A stretch of 22,585 bases of DNA from CAZRVH01 sp964603635 (GTDB taxonomy: Bacteria > Patescibacteriota > Gracilibacteria > Peribacterales > Peribacteraceae), in assembly GCA_964603635.1 (NCBI GenBank), contig CAZRVH010000015.1:1-22585 (forward strand), read 5' to 3'. The notes beneath the pieces are model-generated. The model did not search any database. It was given only the letters and a program-made list of their open reading frames with translations, and was not told the origin of the DNA. This document shows positions 7,805 through 14,295 of this stretch, piece after piece. A program made the position numbers and the translations under genes. Numbering within the stretch: position 1 is the first letter of the stretch; each line of letters begins with the position of its first letter.

Positions 7805-7996
7805 AATAAGGAGGGGGAAAACACTCTGAGCCCGGCAGAGGGGAAATCGAAGGTGTGGGAAGATCCTTGGGGGCTGCCCTGTCTCGTCATGTCGCCGGTG
7901 CGGAGGATATTCCGTGGGGCCATCCGGCGTCGCTCTATGGAGCTATGCCGAGATGATCCTTCGGGATCAGGACCGCAGCGATCAGAAACAGGTGAT
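7805..7996 (-). promoter_or_regulatory. Structured leader of rpsB-tsf (possible S2 autoregulatory region)
   Basis: Between the predicted start near 7996 and the rpsB ATG the minus-strand RNA can form several hairpins. These are GATCC-CGAA-GGATC, GCTC-CATA-GAGC, an outer GCCGG/CCGGC pair, and CTCTG-CCGGGCT-CAGAG close to the gene (plus 7824-7840). rpsB leaders bind S2 in some bacteria, so feedback control is an inference; no known motif was matched. Confidence 0.45.
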
Positions 7997-8002
7997 GGGC
8001 GT

Positions 8003-8030
8003 ATTCTATGGAAAATATTCGAAAGTACAA
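8003..8030 (-). promoter_or_regulatory. Probable promoter of rpsB-tsf
   Basis: On the minus strand TTGTAC (plus 8025-8030), a 16-bp spacer and TAGAAT (plus 8003-8008) form a good sigma70-type promoter. It is the best such pair in the gap upstream of rpsB. Confidence 0.55.
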
Positions 8031-8281
8031 GGAAATGTATACAAAATATGTTCAATACGGAAAAAGCGCATAGCGTGAGAATTCCGTACTTTCGGGCCAT
8101 TACGTGGTTTTCCACCGACTTGCGTCATCTTACTCCTTTTACACAAGGCCGTGTCATTGCGAAGCAAGATTTTCGGAGGATCATGCATGTTTAAGCAAGC
8201 ATTGATCTTTCACTTCGGTGCAATACCTGCGTGACGGGATCGTGCGGAACATCTTTCCGGGAAGAGGCTTTCTTTTTCCTT
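8031..8281. other. Gap with no recognised gene
   Basis: This part of the space between the rpsB promoter and the leader of the 8332 gene shows no convincing coding frame on either strand and no clear consensus promoter for the rightward gene. A weak candidate is TTGATC near 8193 with TACCTG 16 bp later. Confidence 0.4.
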
Positions 8282-8326
8282 GGCGCGTTCTGCGCCGCAT
8301 TTACTCGTCCGTTCGGACGAAAGGAG
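8282..8326 (+). promoter_or_regulatory. Leader hairpins and Shine-Dalgarno site of the 8332 gene
   Basis: Two small perfect hairpins lie in tandem: GGCGC-GTTCT-GCGCC (8282-8296) and TCGTCC-GTTC-GGACGA (8305-8320). The SD AAGGAG follows immediately (8321-8326), 5 nt before the ATG. The second stem abuts the SD, so its folding could affect ribosome access. Confidence 0.6.
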
Positions 8327-8331
8327 ATCCT

Positions 8332-9078
8332 ATGTTTTCCAGTCCAACGCCCCCTGAAGGAGGCTGCAAGGCGTATCTTACGCCCGGTACCCCGCAATAT
8401 GAATGGATGCATCGTTATATGCGGCGGTATAACCGTGCAGAACGGGTAAAGATACGCAAACGTGAGTTTCCAGGCGCAGTCATCGTGCCTCCGCAATCAT
8501 CCTTCGTTTTGTCAGGCTTGGAACAGCCCGTAGACTTGCCGGCGCCACCTCGAAACGTTTTTCGCAACTGCATCCTTTACTATGATACGGGGGTGAGCAT
8601 TGCCACCATGGCGAAGCACAGTCCCATACTGGCGCCCGAACAGTGCGAGTATGGTATGAGCGGCATGAATACGCTCACCTACTACGATGAGCGCATCATT
8701 CGCGGGGATCGGTGTTGGCATGAAACCGAGGAACCGGGATACAGAAGGATCGTTCTCCGGCCGTGCTACGTGGGCTTTTCCGTGTCATTGGCGCAAAAGT
8801 GCGAATTTGCCTTGGAAAAGATGACATTCGGCGTTATGTCGACACGGCACCAGTCTCTGCGCAGGATCGTCATGGCAGCCATGCTCTTCCATGGTTTGAA
8901 GAAAAATGCCCCGATGCTTTTGCATCCCGGCGTGTGGGTTTCTTCGACAAAGGTAGGGGGAGGTTATGCCGCGATGACGTATGACTCCGTGCGCATATCG
9001 CTGATGATTCGCGCGGAGCATGCAAAGGGTCCGGTAGATTATTCATATCCTTTCGGCCTCGCGATGGGGTATGCGTGA
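8332..9078 (+). CDS. Hypothetical protein, unrecognised
   Basis: I do not recognise this 248-residue protein. The start at 8332 is chosen because AAAGGAG lies 5 nt upstream; the frame is open further back to 8218, but that segment is occupied by leader hairpins. The protein has no signal peptide or obvious membrane span. The N-terminal third is basic (WMHRYMRRYNRAERVKIRKR), and the rest is mixed with scattered cysteines (CILYYD, EQCEY, DRCWH, RPCYV, QKCEF). No catalytic motif stands out. It is a self-contained unit with its own leader hairpins, canonical SD and intrinsic terminator, unlike the SD-less housekeeping genes around it. That may mean recent acquisition or a different mode of expression. 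Confidence 0.75.
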   Translation: MFSSPTPPEGGCKAYLTPGTPQYEWMHRYMRRYNRAERVKIRKREFPGAVIVPPQSSFVLSGLEQPVDLPAPPRNVFRNCILYYDTGVSIATMAKHSPILAPEQCEYGMSGMNTLTYYDERIIRGDRCWHETEEPGYRRIVLRPCYVGFSVSLAQKCEFALEKMTFGVMSTRHQSLRRIVMAAMLFHGLKKNAPMLLHPGVWVSSTKVGGGYAAMTYDSVRISLMIRAEHAKGPVDYSYPFGLAMGYA

Positions 9079-9089
9079 GCGGTCCTTCT

Positions 9090-9124
9090 CCGCAGTGGCC
9101 CCCAGGCCATTGCGGAGTTTTTTT
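9090..9124 (+). terminator. Intrinsic terminator of the 8332 gene
   Basis: The 11-bp stem CCGCAGTGGCC (9090-9100) and GGCCATTGCGG (9105-9115), with one G-U pair and loop CCCA, is followed by AG and a run of seven T. Confidence 0.93.
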
Positions 9125-9128
9125 GCTG

Positions 9129-9164
9129 AAAAAAGAGGGGTGAACGGCAAGCCGTCCGCCCCTC
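9129..9164 (-). terminator. Intrinsic terminator of the non-coding RNA
   Basis: On the minus strand GAGGGG (9164-9159) pairs perfectly with CCCCTC (9140-9135). Between them an inner CGG.ACGG/CCGT stem is capped by a short loop, and six T follow. It stands back to back with the rightward terminator ending at 9124. Confidence 0.93.
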
Positions 9165-9390
9165 CTCCTTGCAATGCGTCCGCAGCATTCCCATCACGTC
9201 CAAGGTGATGGGCCCTTCGGATCCAAGCGGCCAGTATTTCAAGGGCGACTCGTCCGGCTCCTGGAAGCGGAGTCTCAGTCTTCTGGCTATCCTACGCAAC
9301 AAGGTTCCTAGCATTGGAGCGGTGGCAGGGACTCGGACCCTGCGGAAGATCCGAAGATCCTCCCACACCAAGCAACGTTGCACGGCAATT
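9129..9390 (-). ncRNA. Structured non-coding RNA of unknown class, about 260 nt
   Basis: A consensus promoter fires leftward into this stretch, which ends at a perfect intrinsic terminator and contains no ORF on that strand. In RNA order it can form: a UUCG-capped 8-bp stem (plus 9344-9363); a GCAGGG-TCCGAGT-CCCTGC hairpin (9325-9343), both enclosed by a short UUGG/CCAA and GGUG/CACC junction; a CTCC/GGAG hairpin near the middle; a GGCC/GGCC hairpin; an 8-bp CCCATCAC/GTGATGGG stem with loop CUUGGAC (9190-9212); AATGC-TGCGGAC-GCATT (9173-9189); and the terminator. I do not see the conserved cores of tmRNA, RNase P RNA or SRP RNA, nor a single long 6S-like rod. The strong promoter implies abundance. 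Confidence 0.7.
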
Positions 9391-9396
9391 AAATGC

Positions 9397-9424
9397 ATTA
9401 TAAAAAATTATAAATTTTTGTCAA
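9397..9424 (-). promoter_or_regulatory. Consensus promoter of the non-coding RNA
   Basis: TTGACA (plus 9419-9424), a 16-bp A/T-only spacer and TATAAT (plus 9397-9402) on the minus strand. It is the only pair in the window with both hexamers perfect. Confidence 0.9.
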
Positions 9425-9439
9425 ATACGATGCGAATCC

Positions 9440-10834
9440 TTATCGCAAATGCTTGATCAACTCGCTCACCGGTACGCGGATCTGTTCCAGCGTGTCGCGG
9501 TCGCGGATGGTGACCGTATCTGCTTCGCCCTGCGCGCTGTCCTCGCCGATGGTGCCGAAGTCGACCGTGACGCACTTGGGCGTGCCGATTTCGTCCTGGC
9601 GGCGGTAGCGCTTGCCGATGGATCCCGTCACGTCGAAGTCGACGGTCAGATCGGTGTTGTCCAGGATCATGCGGTAGATCTCTTCCGCCTTCTTCACCAG
9701 GTGTTCCTTCTTGCTCAGCGGCAATACCGCGACGTTGATCGGCGCGATGGACTTGTCGAGTTTCAAGACGGTGCGGGTATCGTCGCCTTCCAACTTTTCT
9801 TCCGTATACGCTTCCAAGAGGATCGTCAGCACCGTGCGGTCGCAACCGAAGCTTGGCTCGATGACATGGGGGAGGAATTTCTTCGTCGCGTCGTCGGGAT
9901 CGGTGTAGGTGAGGTCCTCGCCGCTGAACTTTTGGTGCTGGGACAAGTCGAAGTCGCCGCGGTTCGCGAGGCCGAAGAGTTCGCCCCATCCCCACGGGAA
10001 CAAGTACTCGATATCCAGCGTGCGGGAGCTGTAGTGCGATAATTCGTCTTTCGCGTGTTCGCGGATGCGCAGGCGCTCCTCGGAAATGCCGAAGCCCTTG
10101 TACCATTCCCAGATGACGTTCTTCCATTTGTCGAAGTGTTCCTCGGCCGTGCCCGGTTCGATGAAGTACTCGATTTCCATCTGTTCGAACTCGCGGGTGC
10201 GGAACGTGAAATTGCCCGGCGTGATTTCGTTACGGAACGCCTTGCCGATCTGGCCCACTCCGAACGGGAGCCTCATGCGCGTGGTCTGCGCGATGTTCTT
10301 GAAGTTCACGAAGATACCCTGCGCCGTTTCCGGGCGGAGGTAGATGTCCGCTCCCTCGCCTTCGATGACTCCCTGCTGCGTCTTGAACATCAGGTTGAAA
10401 CGCTTGGCCTCGGTCCAGTCGACCTTGCCGCAACCCGGGCATTTGATTTTCTCCGCCATGAGCATCGGCTGCACCTGATCGATCTTCAATACTCCCGCTC
10501 CTTCCACGCCGATTTTTTCCTCGAGCAATTTATCGCCGCGGAAGCGCTGCTTGCATGCCTTGCAGTCCACCAGCGGATCGGAGAACGAACCGACGTGTCC
10601 GCTGGCTTCCCACGTTTTCGGGTTCATCAAGATCGCCGCGTCGAGCCCCACCATGTCGCGCCTCTTGCGGACGAAGGTATCCCACCAGTGCTTCTTCAGC
10701 TTGTTCTTTAGGAGCACTCCCACCGGTCCGTAATCCCACGTGTTCGCCAGACCCCCGTAGATGTCGGAGCCCGGAAAGATGATGCCCCTGCGCTTGCAGA
10801 GGGATACGAGGGTGTCGAGGGAGGGTGCTGGCAT
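9440..10834 (-). CDS. glyS: Glycine--tRNA ligase, single-chain (alpha2) type
   Basis: The 464-residue class II enzyme charges tRNA-Gly with glycine. Visible features are the N-terminal SLCKRRGIIFPGSDIYGG-TWDYGP block, a zinc-type pair CKAC...CPGC, the glycine-recognition segment YLRPETAQGIFVNF, motif 2 FRNEITPGNFTFRTREFEQMEIEYF, motif 3 around FGCDRTVLTILLEAY, and a C-terminal anticodon-binding domain (INVAVLPLSKKEHL to VPVSELIKHLR). It is the eukaryote/Thermus-like homodimeric form, not the GlyQ/GlyS heterotetramer. The ATG at 10834 is preferred over 10855 because the latter overlaps the -10 TACGAT. The coding-strand upstream tract TCCTCTCCGCCT is pyrimidine-rich with no SD. Confidence 0.96.
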   Translation of the reverse strand: MPAPSLDTLVSLCKRRGIIFPGSDIYGGLANTWDYGPVGVLLKNKLKKHWWDTFVRKRRDMVGLDAAILMNPKTWEASGHVGSFSDPLVDCKACKQRFRGDKLLEEKIGVEGAGVLKIDQVQPMLMAEKIKCPGCGKVDWTEAKRFNLMFKTQQGVIEGEGADIYLRPETAQGIFVNFKNIAQTTRMRLPFGVGQIGKAFRNEITPGNFTFRTREFEQMEIEYFIEPGTAEEHFDKWKNVIWEWYKGFGISEERLRIREHAKDELSHYSSRTLDIEYLFPWGWGELFGLANRGDFDLSQHQKFSGEDLTYTDPDDATKKFLPHVIEPSFGCDRTVLTILLEAYTEEKLEGDDTRTVLKLDKSIAPINVAVLPLSKKEHLVKKAEEIYRMILDNTDLTVDFDVTGSIGKRYRRQDEIGTPKCVTVDFGTIGEDSAQGEADTVTIRDRDTLEQIRVPVSELIKHLR

Positions 10835-10853
10835 AGGCGGAGAGGATACCAGC

Positions 10854-10883
10854 ATCGTAGCGAAAGTCCTATGTCCGGTTCAA
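10854..10883 (-). promoter_or_regulatory. Promoter of glyS
   Basis: TTGAAC (plus 10878-10883), an 18-bp spacer and TACGAT (plus 10854-10859) on the minus strand. The -35 directly abuts the stop codon of the upstream glycosyltransferase gene, so glyS can be transcribed on its own. Confidence 0.5.
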
Positions 10884-12152
10884 TCAAAGCGTGAGGAGGA
10901 ATCCCGCGGCGACGCCCGAGAAAACCGCTGCAAGCACGATCTGCGTATGCCGGAGCAGGGGATTGCCGCCCGTTTCGCGCACGGCGTAATAGGCGAAAAG
11001 CGGCAAGAGAAGGATGGAATACCGGAAATCCTGCGATGAGCTGTACGGGAAAACAAAGCGGAACAGGGCCGCGCCCGCCATGAGGAATGCGAAGGTGGTC
11101 CAGACGGGAAGCGTCGCATAGGTCCGTTTTCGAATGTCGTCGATCACATTCCAAAGGACGAACGGCATCATCAGCAAAGACGAAAGCAGCATCACAAGCG
11201 CCAGTATCCGACGATCATCCCCGAAGTGGAACTCCCCGTAGAGTGCGGATCGATAGAGATATTCCCAGAATTCCTGGCGGCGCGCATCGTCGCCGTACGG
11301 ATCGTTGTACGGATGCGCGAGGATCGCGAGTGGATCGAACGTGAGGAAATTCCCGACGTCGTTCTCCACGAAATTCGTCAGCAGCTCGTAATTCCCCACG
11401 ACCGCTTTCTTGGATCCGTCATCAAGTGCCCGGGGAATATGGAACCATCCCGCGATCAACAGGATCACGGTTACGCCACCCAGAACGAGAACGGCTTTTT
11501 CTTTCCAGTCGGATTTTTTTTGAAGAGCCAGGCAGAGGAAGCACGGAAACGCCATCAGTGCCATGCTGGTTTTCGTCAGCAGTCCCAGTCCGATGATCGT
11601 GCAGATTGCCAGCCACAGGTTGGCATTCGGCTTTTTCCACCAGGCGAGCAAGAGAAGGAACGAGAGGAAGGCCCATGTTTGGAACAATGCGTCGTTGTTC
11701 ACCCGCGCGGCGAAGAATACGAAGGAGGGCGTCATCGCGAGGATGGCTGCATACAGATACAGCGACGTTTTCTCGCCCGCGCCCGCGAAGAATTTTTTTC
11801 CGATCCGGATGCCGATGAAGAATGTGACGAGGGAACAGCCCAGTGAAAAGACCTGGATGAGGAAATTGCGAGTCTCATCCGAGGCATTGGCGATGCGCGC
11901 CGTCCAGACGAAGGGGGCCGCCAACATGTAATAGAGCGGCGGCTGGTAGTATTCGAATCCTTCGTCGGGCGGAGGAAGGGAGAGGGTGTCCGCGACATAC
12001 GCCACGTAATCCACATGTCCCGGCGCGTCATGGCCGCGTACGTCGTACGGCGTTACCTGAAGATAGAAAAAGCGGAGCAAAACGGCGGCTACGCAAACGG
12101 TGCCGAGCCAGTACGCACGTCGCTCTTTTGCGCTGAAGAAGGGGATTTTCAT
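10884..12152 (-). CDS. GT-C membrane glycosyltransferase (GT39/PMT_2-like)
   Basis: The 422-residue polytopic membrane protein begins MKIPFFSAKERRAYWLGTVCVAAVLLRFFYL, giving a first membrane helix. The first large extracytoplasmic loop carries RGHDAPGHVDYVAYVADTL and later EYYQPPLYYMLAAP, the acidic/His and PPLYY pattern of the ArnT/PMT_2 family. About ten hydrophobic spans follow. Such enzymes move a sugar from a polyprenyl-phosphate donor to a lipid, glycan or protein on the outer face of the membrane; the acceptor here is unknown. I chose the ATG at 12152; the longer frame to 12191 begins with TTG and spans the likely promoter. It is divergent from the DPM1-like synthase that could make its donor. 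Confidence 0.8.
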   Translation of the reverse strand: MKIPFFSAKERRAYWLGTVCVAAVLLRFFYLQVTPYDVRGHDAPGHVDYVAYVADTLSLPPPDEGFEYYQPPLYYMLAAPFVWTARIANASDETRNFLIQVFSLGCSLVTFFIGIRIGKKFFAGAGEKTSLYLYAAILAMTPSFVFFAARVNNDALFQTWAFLSFLLLLAWWKKPNANLWLAICTIIGLGLLTKTSMALMAFPCFLCLALQKKSDWKEKAVLVLGGVTVILLIAGWFHIPRALDDGSKKAVVGNYELLTNFVENDVGNFLTFDPLAILAHPYNDPYGDDARRQEFWEYLYRSALYGEFHFGDDRRILALVMLLSSLLMMPFVLWNVIDDIRKRTYATLPVWTTFAFLMAGAALFRFVFPYSSSQDFRYSILLLPLFAYYAVRETGGNPLLRHTQIVLAAVFSGVAAGFLLTL

Positions 12153-12167
12153 ATGTTTGCCGAGCAT

Positions 12168-12196
12168 ACAATACGCCATGTCCTTGGCCAAACGAA
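12168..12196 (-). promoter_or_regulatory. Candidate promoter of the GT39-like gene
   Basis: Minus-strand TATTGT (plus 12168-12173) with a weak TTCGTT 17 bp upstream (plus 12191-12196), ending 15 nt before the ATG. Confidence 0.35.
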
Positions 12197-12220
12197 CGGA
12201 CTTGCGTGACAGAATACGGG

Positions 12221-12249
12221 TTGGTGAACGTCATCACCCATGCTACATT
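12221..12249 (+). promoter_or_regulatory. Promoter of the DPM1-like glycosyltransferase
   Basis: TTGGTG (12221-12226), a 17-bp spacer and TACATT (12244-12249), 17 nt before the ATG. A second -10-like TATAGT at 12259-12264 is too close to the ATG to serve it. Confidence 0.5.
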
Positions 12250-12266
12250 TTTCTTGCTTATAGTGT

Positions 12267-12995
12267 ATGTCGAACACTCCATTTCTTTCCATCGTCCTTC
12301 CTTGTTATAACGAGGAAGGGAATATCGCCGCCTGCGTGAAGGATGTTTCGGGCTTTATCGCGGATGCCAAACTCAACGCTGAAATCATCGTCGTGAACGA
12401 TGGGTCCAGGGATCGATCGCTGGAGGTGCTGCGGAAATTGGAAATGGAAATGCCGAACCTCAGGATCGTGAATCTCGAAAAGAACGGCGGATACGGAATC
12501 GCCGTGCGCTCCGGCTGCGACGCGGCCGCGGGAGAGTGGATCGCGTTCATGGACAGCGACTTGCAATTCAAAGCGAAGGACTTCGGCCTGCTTCTGCCCC
12601 ACGTCGGTTCCTACTCGTTCGTCACGGGAAGGCGCGCCCATCGTGCGGATTCCTTCGTGCGCAACACATTCGGCAAGATCCTGGGTGCCATGAACCTGAT
12701 CGTGCTGGGACTCTGGGTGCGCGACGTGAACTGCGGCATGAAGATGTTCAAGAAATCCGTCTGGCCGTCCATCCGCCCCGAATACGGCGTGGAGAAGTTG
12801 TTCAATACCGAAATGTTCCTGCATCTGAAACGACTGGGCATTCCTTGGAAGACGGTCAACGTGCCGCATTATCCCCGCATGGTCGGGAGTCCGACGGGTG
12901 GTTCGGCGAAGGTGATCATCCGCATGTTCAAGGAACTCGTGGGACTGAGGTTTTCGCCTTCGCGAAAGCCCGTGCGCCAAGGATCCGTTTCCTGA
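12267..12995 (+). CDS. GT2 polyprenyl-phosphate sugar synthase (DPM1-like)
   Basis: The 242-residue protein is a GT-A glycosyltransferase of family 2. It shows FLSIVLPCYNEEGNI at the N-terminus, IIVVNDGSRDRS (nucleotide-binding), NGGYGIAVRSGCDAAAGEWIAFMDSDLQ with the DxD at D96/D98, and the downstream VTGRRAHRADSFVR...DVNCGMKMF acceptor segment typical of dolichol-phosphate-mannose synthase-like enzymes. There is no C-terminal membrane span, as in DPM1 itself. It probably transfers mannose or glucose from a nucleotide sugar to polyprenyl phosphate on the cytoplasmic face, supplying the three GT-C enzymes beside it. Its last 22 codons overlap, antisense, the end of the convergent Gpi18-like gene. 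Confidence 0.85.
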   Translation: MSNTPFLSIVLPCYNEEGNIAACVKDVSGFIADAKLNAEIIVVNDGSRDRSLEVLRKLEMEMPNLRIVNLEKNGGYGIAVRSGCDAAAGEWIAFMDSDLQFKAKDFGLLLPHVGSYSFVTGRRAHRADSFVRNTFGKILGAMNLIVLGLWVRDVNCGMKMFKKSVWPSIRPEYGVEKLFNTEMFLHLKRLGIPWKTVNVPHYPRMVGSPTGGSAKVIIRMFKELVGLRFSPSRKPVRQGSVS

Positions 12996-14295
12996 TCGCG
13001 CCGATGATGCCCTGCGCCTGGGCCTTGCGCGGCAATTGACGCCGCAGGCTTGCGAATACCGGGAACAGGAACGTCAGCAGGCTGGCGAACAAAACGTCGA
13101 GTGAGGGGAAGGTGGCATACATCGCCTTGTCGACGGCCGTCGCCGGAAGCACGCCCAAAAGATTCCAGAAGAAGACGAATGTCACGCCGGCGTAGGTCCA
13201 TGCGGACTTTCGGGAAAGCAGTAGCATCGGCGTTGCCAACGCTACGAACGGGAAGAGATAGCGTTCGTGCATTTCCGTGTTGAACAGGAAGAATGCGTAC
13301 GCGATCACCGCGGAGGCAAAGAAGAGGCGCGGTACCGACTGTTCCGGGAACGCGAGGTCCTTCCTGTGTTTCCATGCCAAGGAAAGGATCCACAGGTATG
13401 CGCATGCGAATAGGAGCAGGCCCGCGCCGCGGTAGGGGATCACGCCGAATAGCAACTGGGTGTCCGCGACGTTGTTCGCGCTGTCCGACAGGAGCGCCCA
13501 CCAGAGGTTATACGCGTTGCTCGAGACCGTCGGGTAATATCCCACCGAATCCATGTACATCTTCGCGATGCCCTGCAATCCGCCGTCGGGAATGAAGGGG
13601 GTCAAGACGATCGTTGCGGAAACGGCCGCCGCCAAGGCGGATTGCCCGACTGCTTTCCATCCGCGCATCATGAGGACGAATCCAACGAGCGGAATAAGGA
13701 TGATCGCCTGCGTTTTCGTGAGGAACGCGAGCGCGATGAGCGCTCCTGCCGCCGCGTTCCATCGCATGGACAATGCGCCGAGGCAGGCGACGAGGAACAT
13801 CGTGTAGAGCGAATCCGTTTGTCCCCATACCGCGGAATCGTAGATGACGGCGGGATGCAGCGCATAGACGGCCGCCGCTACGTATCCGGCCCTTCTTCCT
13901 TTCCACTTTGCGACGATCAGGAAGAGCAGAAGAACGGTGATGATGTCGGCGAGGATCGAGGGGAATTTGATGAAGACGCGGTTCTCGACGCGGCTTTTGT
14001 CGTATTCAGGTGAAACGAAGAACTGATACAGATGTCCCGTCGACGCGAATATCATCAGCGACAGCGGGGGGTAGTTGGGCAGCATGTTTCCGTCCACCTG
14101 TTCCGAATAGGACTTCGCTAATCCGAGCTGCACGGCGCTCTTCGCCCATCCTTGGTTCACGCCGACGTCGAAGCCGTAGCCCTCGAGGGGGCTCAGGATC
14201 AGGCGAAGGAACAGTCCGAGACCGCAGAGTGCCGTGACGACGACGGCAGGAAGATACGTGCCGGATTTTTTCACGGTTTCGGAGGGCATGTTCAT
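12928..14295 (-). CDS. GT-C membrane mannosyltransferase, Gpi18-like
   Basis: The 455-residue polytopic protein begins MNMPSETVKKSGTYLPAVVVTALCGLGLFLRL. The first outer loop has GYGFDVGVNQGWAKSAVQLG and LPNYPPLSLMIF, and later HPAVIYDSAVWGQTDSLYTMF, the WGQxDS signature of the Gpi18-like (COG5542) mannosyltransferases. Some 9-10 hydrophobic helices follow. It should use a polyprenyl-phosphate-sugar donor outside the cytoplasmic membrane. The start is set by the ATGA overlap with the stop of the upstream PMT-like gene, a translationally coupled pair; the longer frame to 14349 would run into that gene. The 3' end overlaps the opposite-strand GT2 gene by 68 nt. Confidence 0.82.
   Translation of the reverse strand: MNMPSETVKKSGTYLPAVVVTALCGLGLFLRLILSPLEGYGFDVGVNQGWAKSAVQLGLAKSYSEQVDGNMLPNYPPLSLMIFASTGHLYQFFVSPEYDKSRVENRVFIKFPSILADIITVLLLFLIVAKWKGRRAGYVAAAVYALHPAVIYDSAVWGQTDSLYTMFLVACLGALSMRWNAAAGALIALAFLTKTQAIILIPLVGFVLMMRGWKAVGQSALAAAVSATIVLTPFIPDGGLQGIAKMYMDSVGYYPTVSSNAYNLWWALLSDSANNVADTQLLFGVIPYRGAGLLLFACAYLWILSLAWKHRKDLAFPEQSVPRLFFASAVIAYAFFLFNTEMHERYLFPFVALATPMLLLSRKSAWTYAGVTFVFFWNLLGVLPATAVDKAMYATFPSLDVLFASLLTFLFPVFASLRRQLPRKAQAQGIIGAIRKRILGARAFAKAKTSVPRVP

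Noticed and set aside
7082..8194. 370-codon plus-strand ORF spanning rpsB and the gap
   Set aside because: It is antisense to rpsB and its product is composition-biased without motifs.
9320..9343. tRNA-like T-arm and CCA (CAGGG-TCCGAGT-CCCTG followed by CCACCGCTCCA) on the minus strand
   Set aside because: The loop lacks the usual TTC and no matching 5' acceptor strand (GCGGTGG-like) exists at tRNA distance, so there is no cloverleaf. It is better explained as a hairpin of the larger RNA.
9129..9390. Permuted (two-piece) tmRNA
   Set aside because: A CCA-ending T-arm in the middle of the transcript suggested it, but the segment after it offers no pairing 5' acceptor strand and no tag reading frame ending in the hydrophobic degron typical of tmRNA.
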